From contig JBAMDO010000183.1 of the NCBI GenBank assembly GCA_037074765.1, positions 1 to 64,000 of the forward strand: a DNA stretch of 64,000 nt, in the 5' to 3' direction. Below are positions 63,501-64,000 of the stretch, in pieces. The DNA comes from Mansonella perstans (taxonomy: Eukaryota; Nematoda; Chromadorea; Rhabditida; Onchocercidae). Numbering within the stretch: the first letter of the stretch is position 1; each line of letters opens with the position of its first letter. The notes beneath the pieces are model-generated. The model ran no database searches, was not told the DNA's origin, and saw nothing but the letters and a program-made list of their open reading frames with translations. Made by a program: the position numbers and the translations under genes.

Positions 63501-64000
63501 TAAATCATTCACGAACCTGAATATTTGCGGTTGAAACGACGAACTGTTTGATCGTGCTGGACGGATCAATCGAGCTATACAACAAATACCACGATCCAAG
63601 CATAATCGAGATTTTAGAGGTGTTGTCGCCGTTACCATGCGCTTTAAAAAACAATGTTATTTTTATTGATTAAACAAATAACCAGCTGCCTGAAGCTTAG
63701 ACAGATTTGCAATTTGAAACGCATGTCTTCAATCAATGTTTTTTGCTGCAGAGAAATATCATTAACGATATCAATATTATTAAGATTTTCAATGTTCTAT
63801 GATATATTCTATTAGAATTTAAAAAAAAATATTAATCTCATAATGCATTTTGTTATTACAGATGAAACATTATGCACAACGAATCAATATTAATTTTACT
63901 ACTGTAAAACTACTTCAGAAATGCAAACGTTCTTAGAATAAAAATTTCGACTACGACTGTCCTGCAAGAACAAACCTTTGTCAAATCATCCAGCTCTTTG
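57589..64000 (-). CDS. Tudor-domain protein, 5' end outside the window
   Basis: This is probably a germline or small-RNA-pathway scaffold that reads methylated arginines, as other multi-Tudor proteins do; this role is inferred from the domains. Eighteen exons join in phase: 63976-64000 (continuing), 63683-63745, 63517-63641, 63110-63221, 62690-62782, 62107-62290, 61739-61838, 61452-61560, 60836-61056, 60238-60349, 59694-59949, 59295-59387, 59014-59204, 58841-58954, 58660-58728, 58250-58444, 57918-58097 and 57589-57783; about 812 residues. The first Tudor region (62107-63641) has VATHYRPDDNTCEVLLVDFG and MAFRCRV. A coiled coil (LEQRREKLDEEEKQLYEQEE) follows, then a Gln/Asn/Cys-rich exon, a basic Ser/Lys linker and a Ser/Asp/Glu-rich patch. 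The second Tudor region (57589-58444) has VRALIEHFSENAVHVRHIDD. The splice sites around 61838 (acceptor catgagag) and 57918 (donor gttggt) are the weakest. I did not assign an orthologue. Confidence 0.78.

Overview
This window is an AT-rich stretch of a nematode nuclear genome. The evidence is multi-exon genes with GT..AG introns of about 100-600 bases, a cluster of Srx-type seven-transmembrane chemoreceptors (a nematode-specific family), a nematode-type bestrophin and decayed BEL/Pao LTR retrotransposons. Intron sizes and composition would suit a parasitic clade III (filaria-like) worm better than Caenorhabditis, but that is inference. All exon models below were assembled by eye from reading frame, splice signals and phase.

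Bases 1-31,200 are a repeat-rich block. It holds six tandem copies (A-F) of one srx-like receptor unit, all on the minus strand. Copies B (7449-9320), D (21445-23660) and E (27533-29903) each give an unbroken seven-exon frame of 297, 302 and 301 residues. A is cut by the window start and carries frameshifts, C has lost exons 3 and 6, and F keeps only remnants of exons 7, 6 and 1. The first three exons of a mitochondrial ribosomal protein S35 gene (6393-7362) end abruptly at the left edge of unit B. A decayed but structurally complete 6.07-kb BEL/Pao element with a 5-bp target duplication sits in unit C. A second, end-truncated copy lies at 19692-21137 and itself contains an inverted solo LTR with its own 5-bp target duplication.

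Bases 31,200-36,850 hold no intact gene that I recognise. They include a heavily deleted BEL/Pao relic on the minus strand.

Bases 36,850-64,000 are a gene-dense block of five genes. (1) A minus-strand gene (36857-41082) encodes a PPP-type phosphatase domain whose active-site motifs are largely destroyed while the reading frame stays open. A phase-consistent ten-exon model joins it to a signal peptide, a cysteine-rich ectodomain and a transmembrane segment. (2) Divergent from it is a 12-exon Cys-loop ligand-gated ion channel (41730-47074, 502 residues). (3) A bestrophin chloride-channel gene lies at 50120-54391. (4) A diadenosine tetraphosphate hydrolase (NUDT2 type) is at 54886-55999, minus. 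(5) An 18-exon minus-strand gene with two Tudor-like regions around a coiled coil and a basic linker runs from 57589 past the window end.

The genes do not form one pathway. The left half is a young, rearranging chemoreceptor and transposon array; the right half is ordinary single-copy gene space. The observation I consider most worth following is the predicted membrane-anchored PPP pseudophosphatase, placed head-to-head with a receptor channel.
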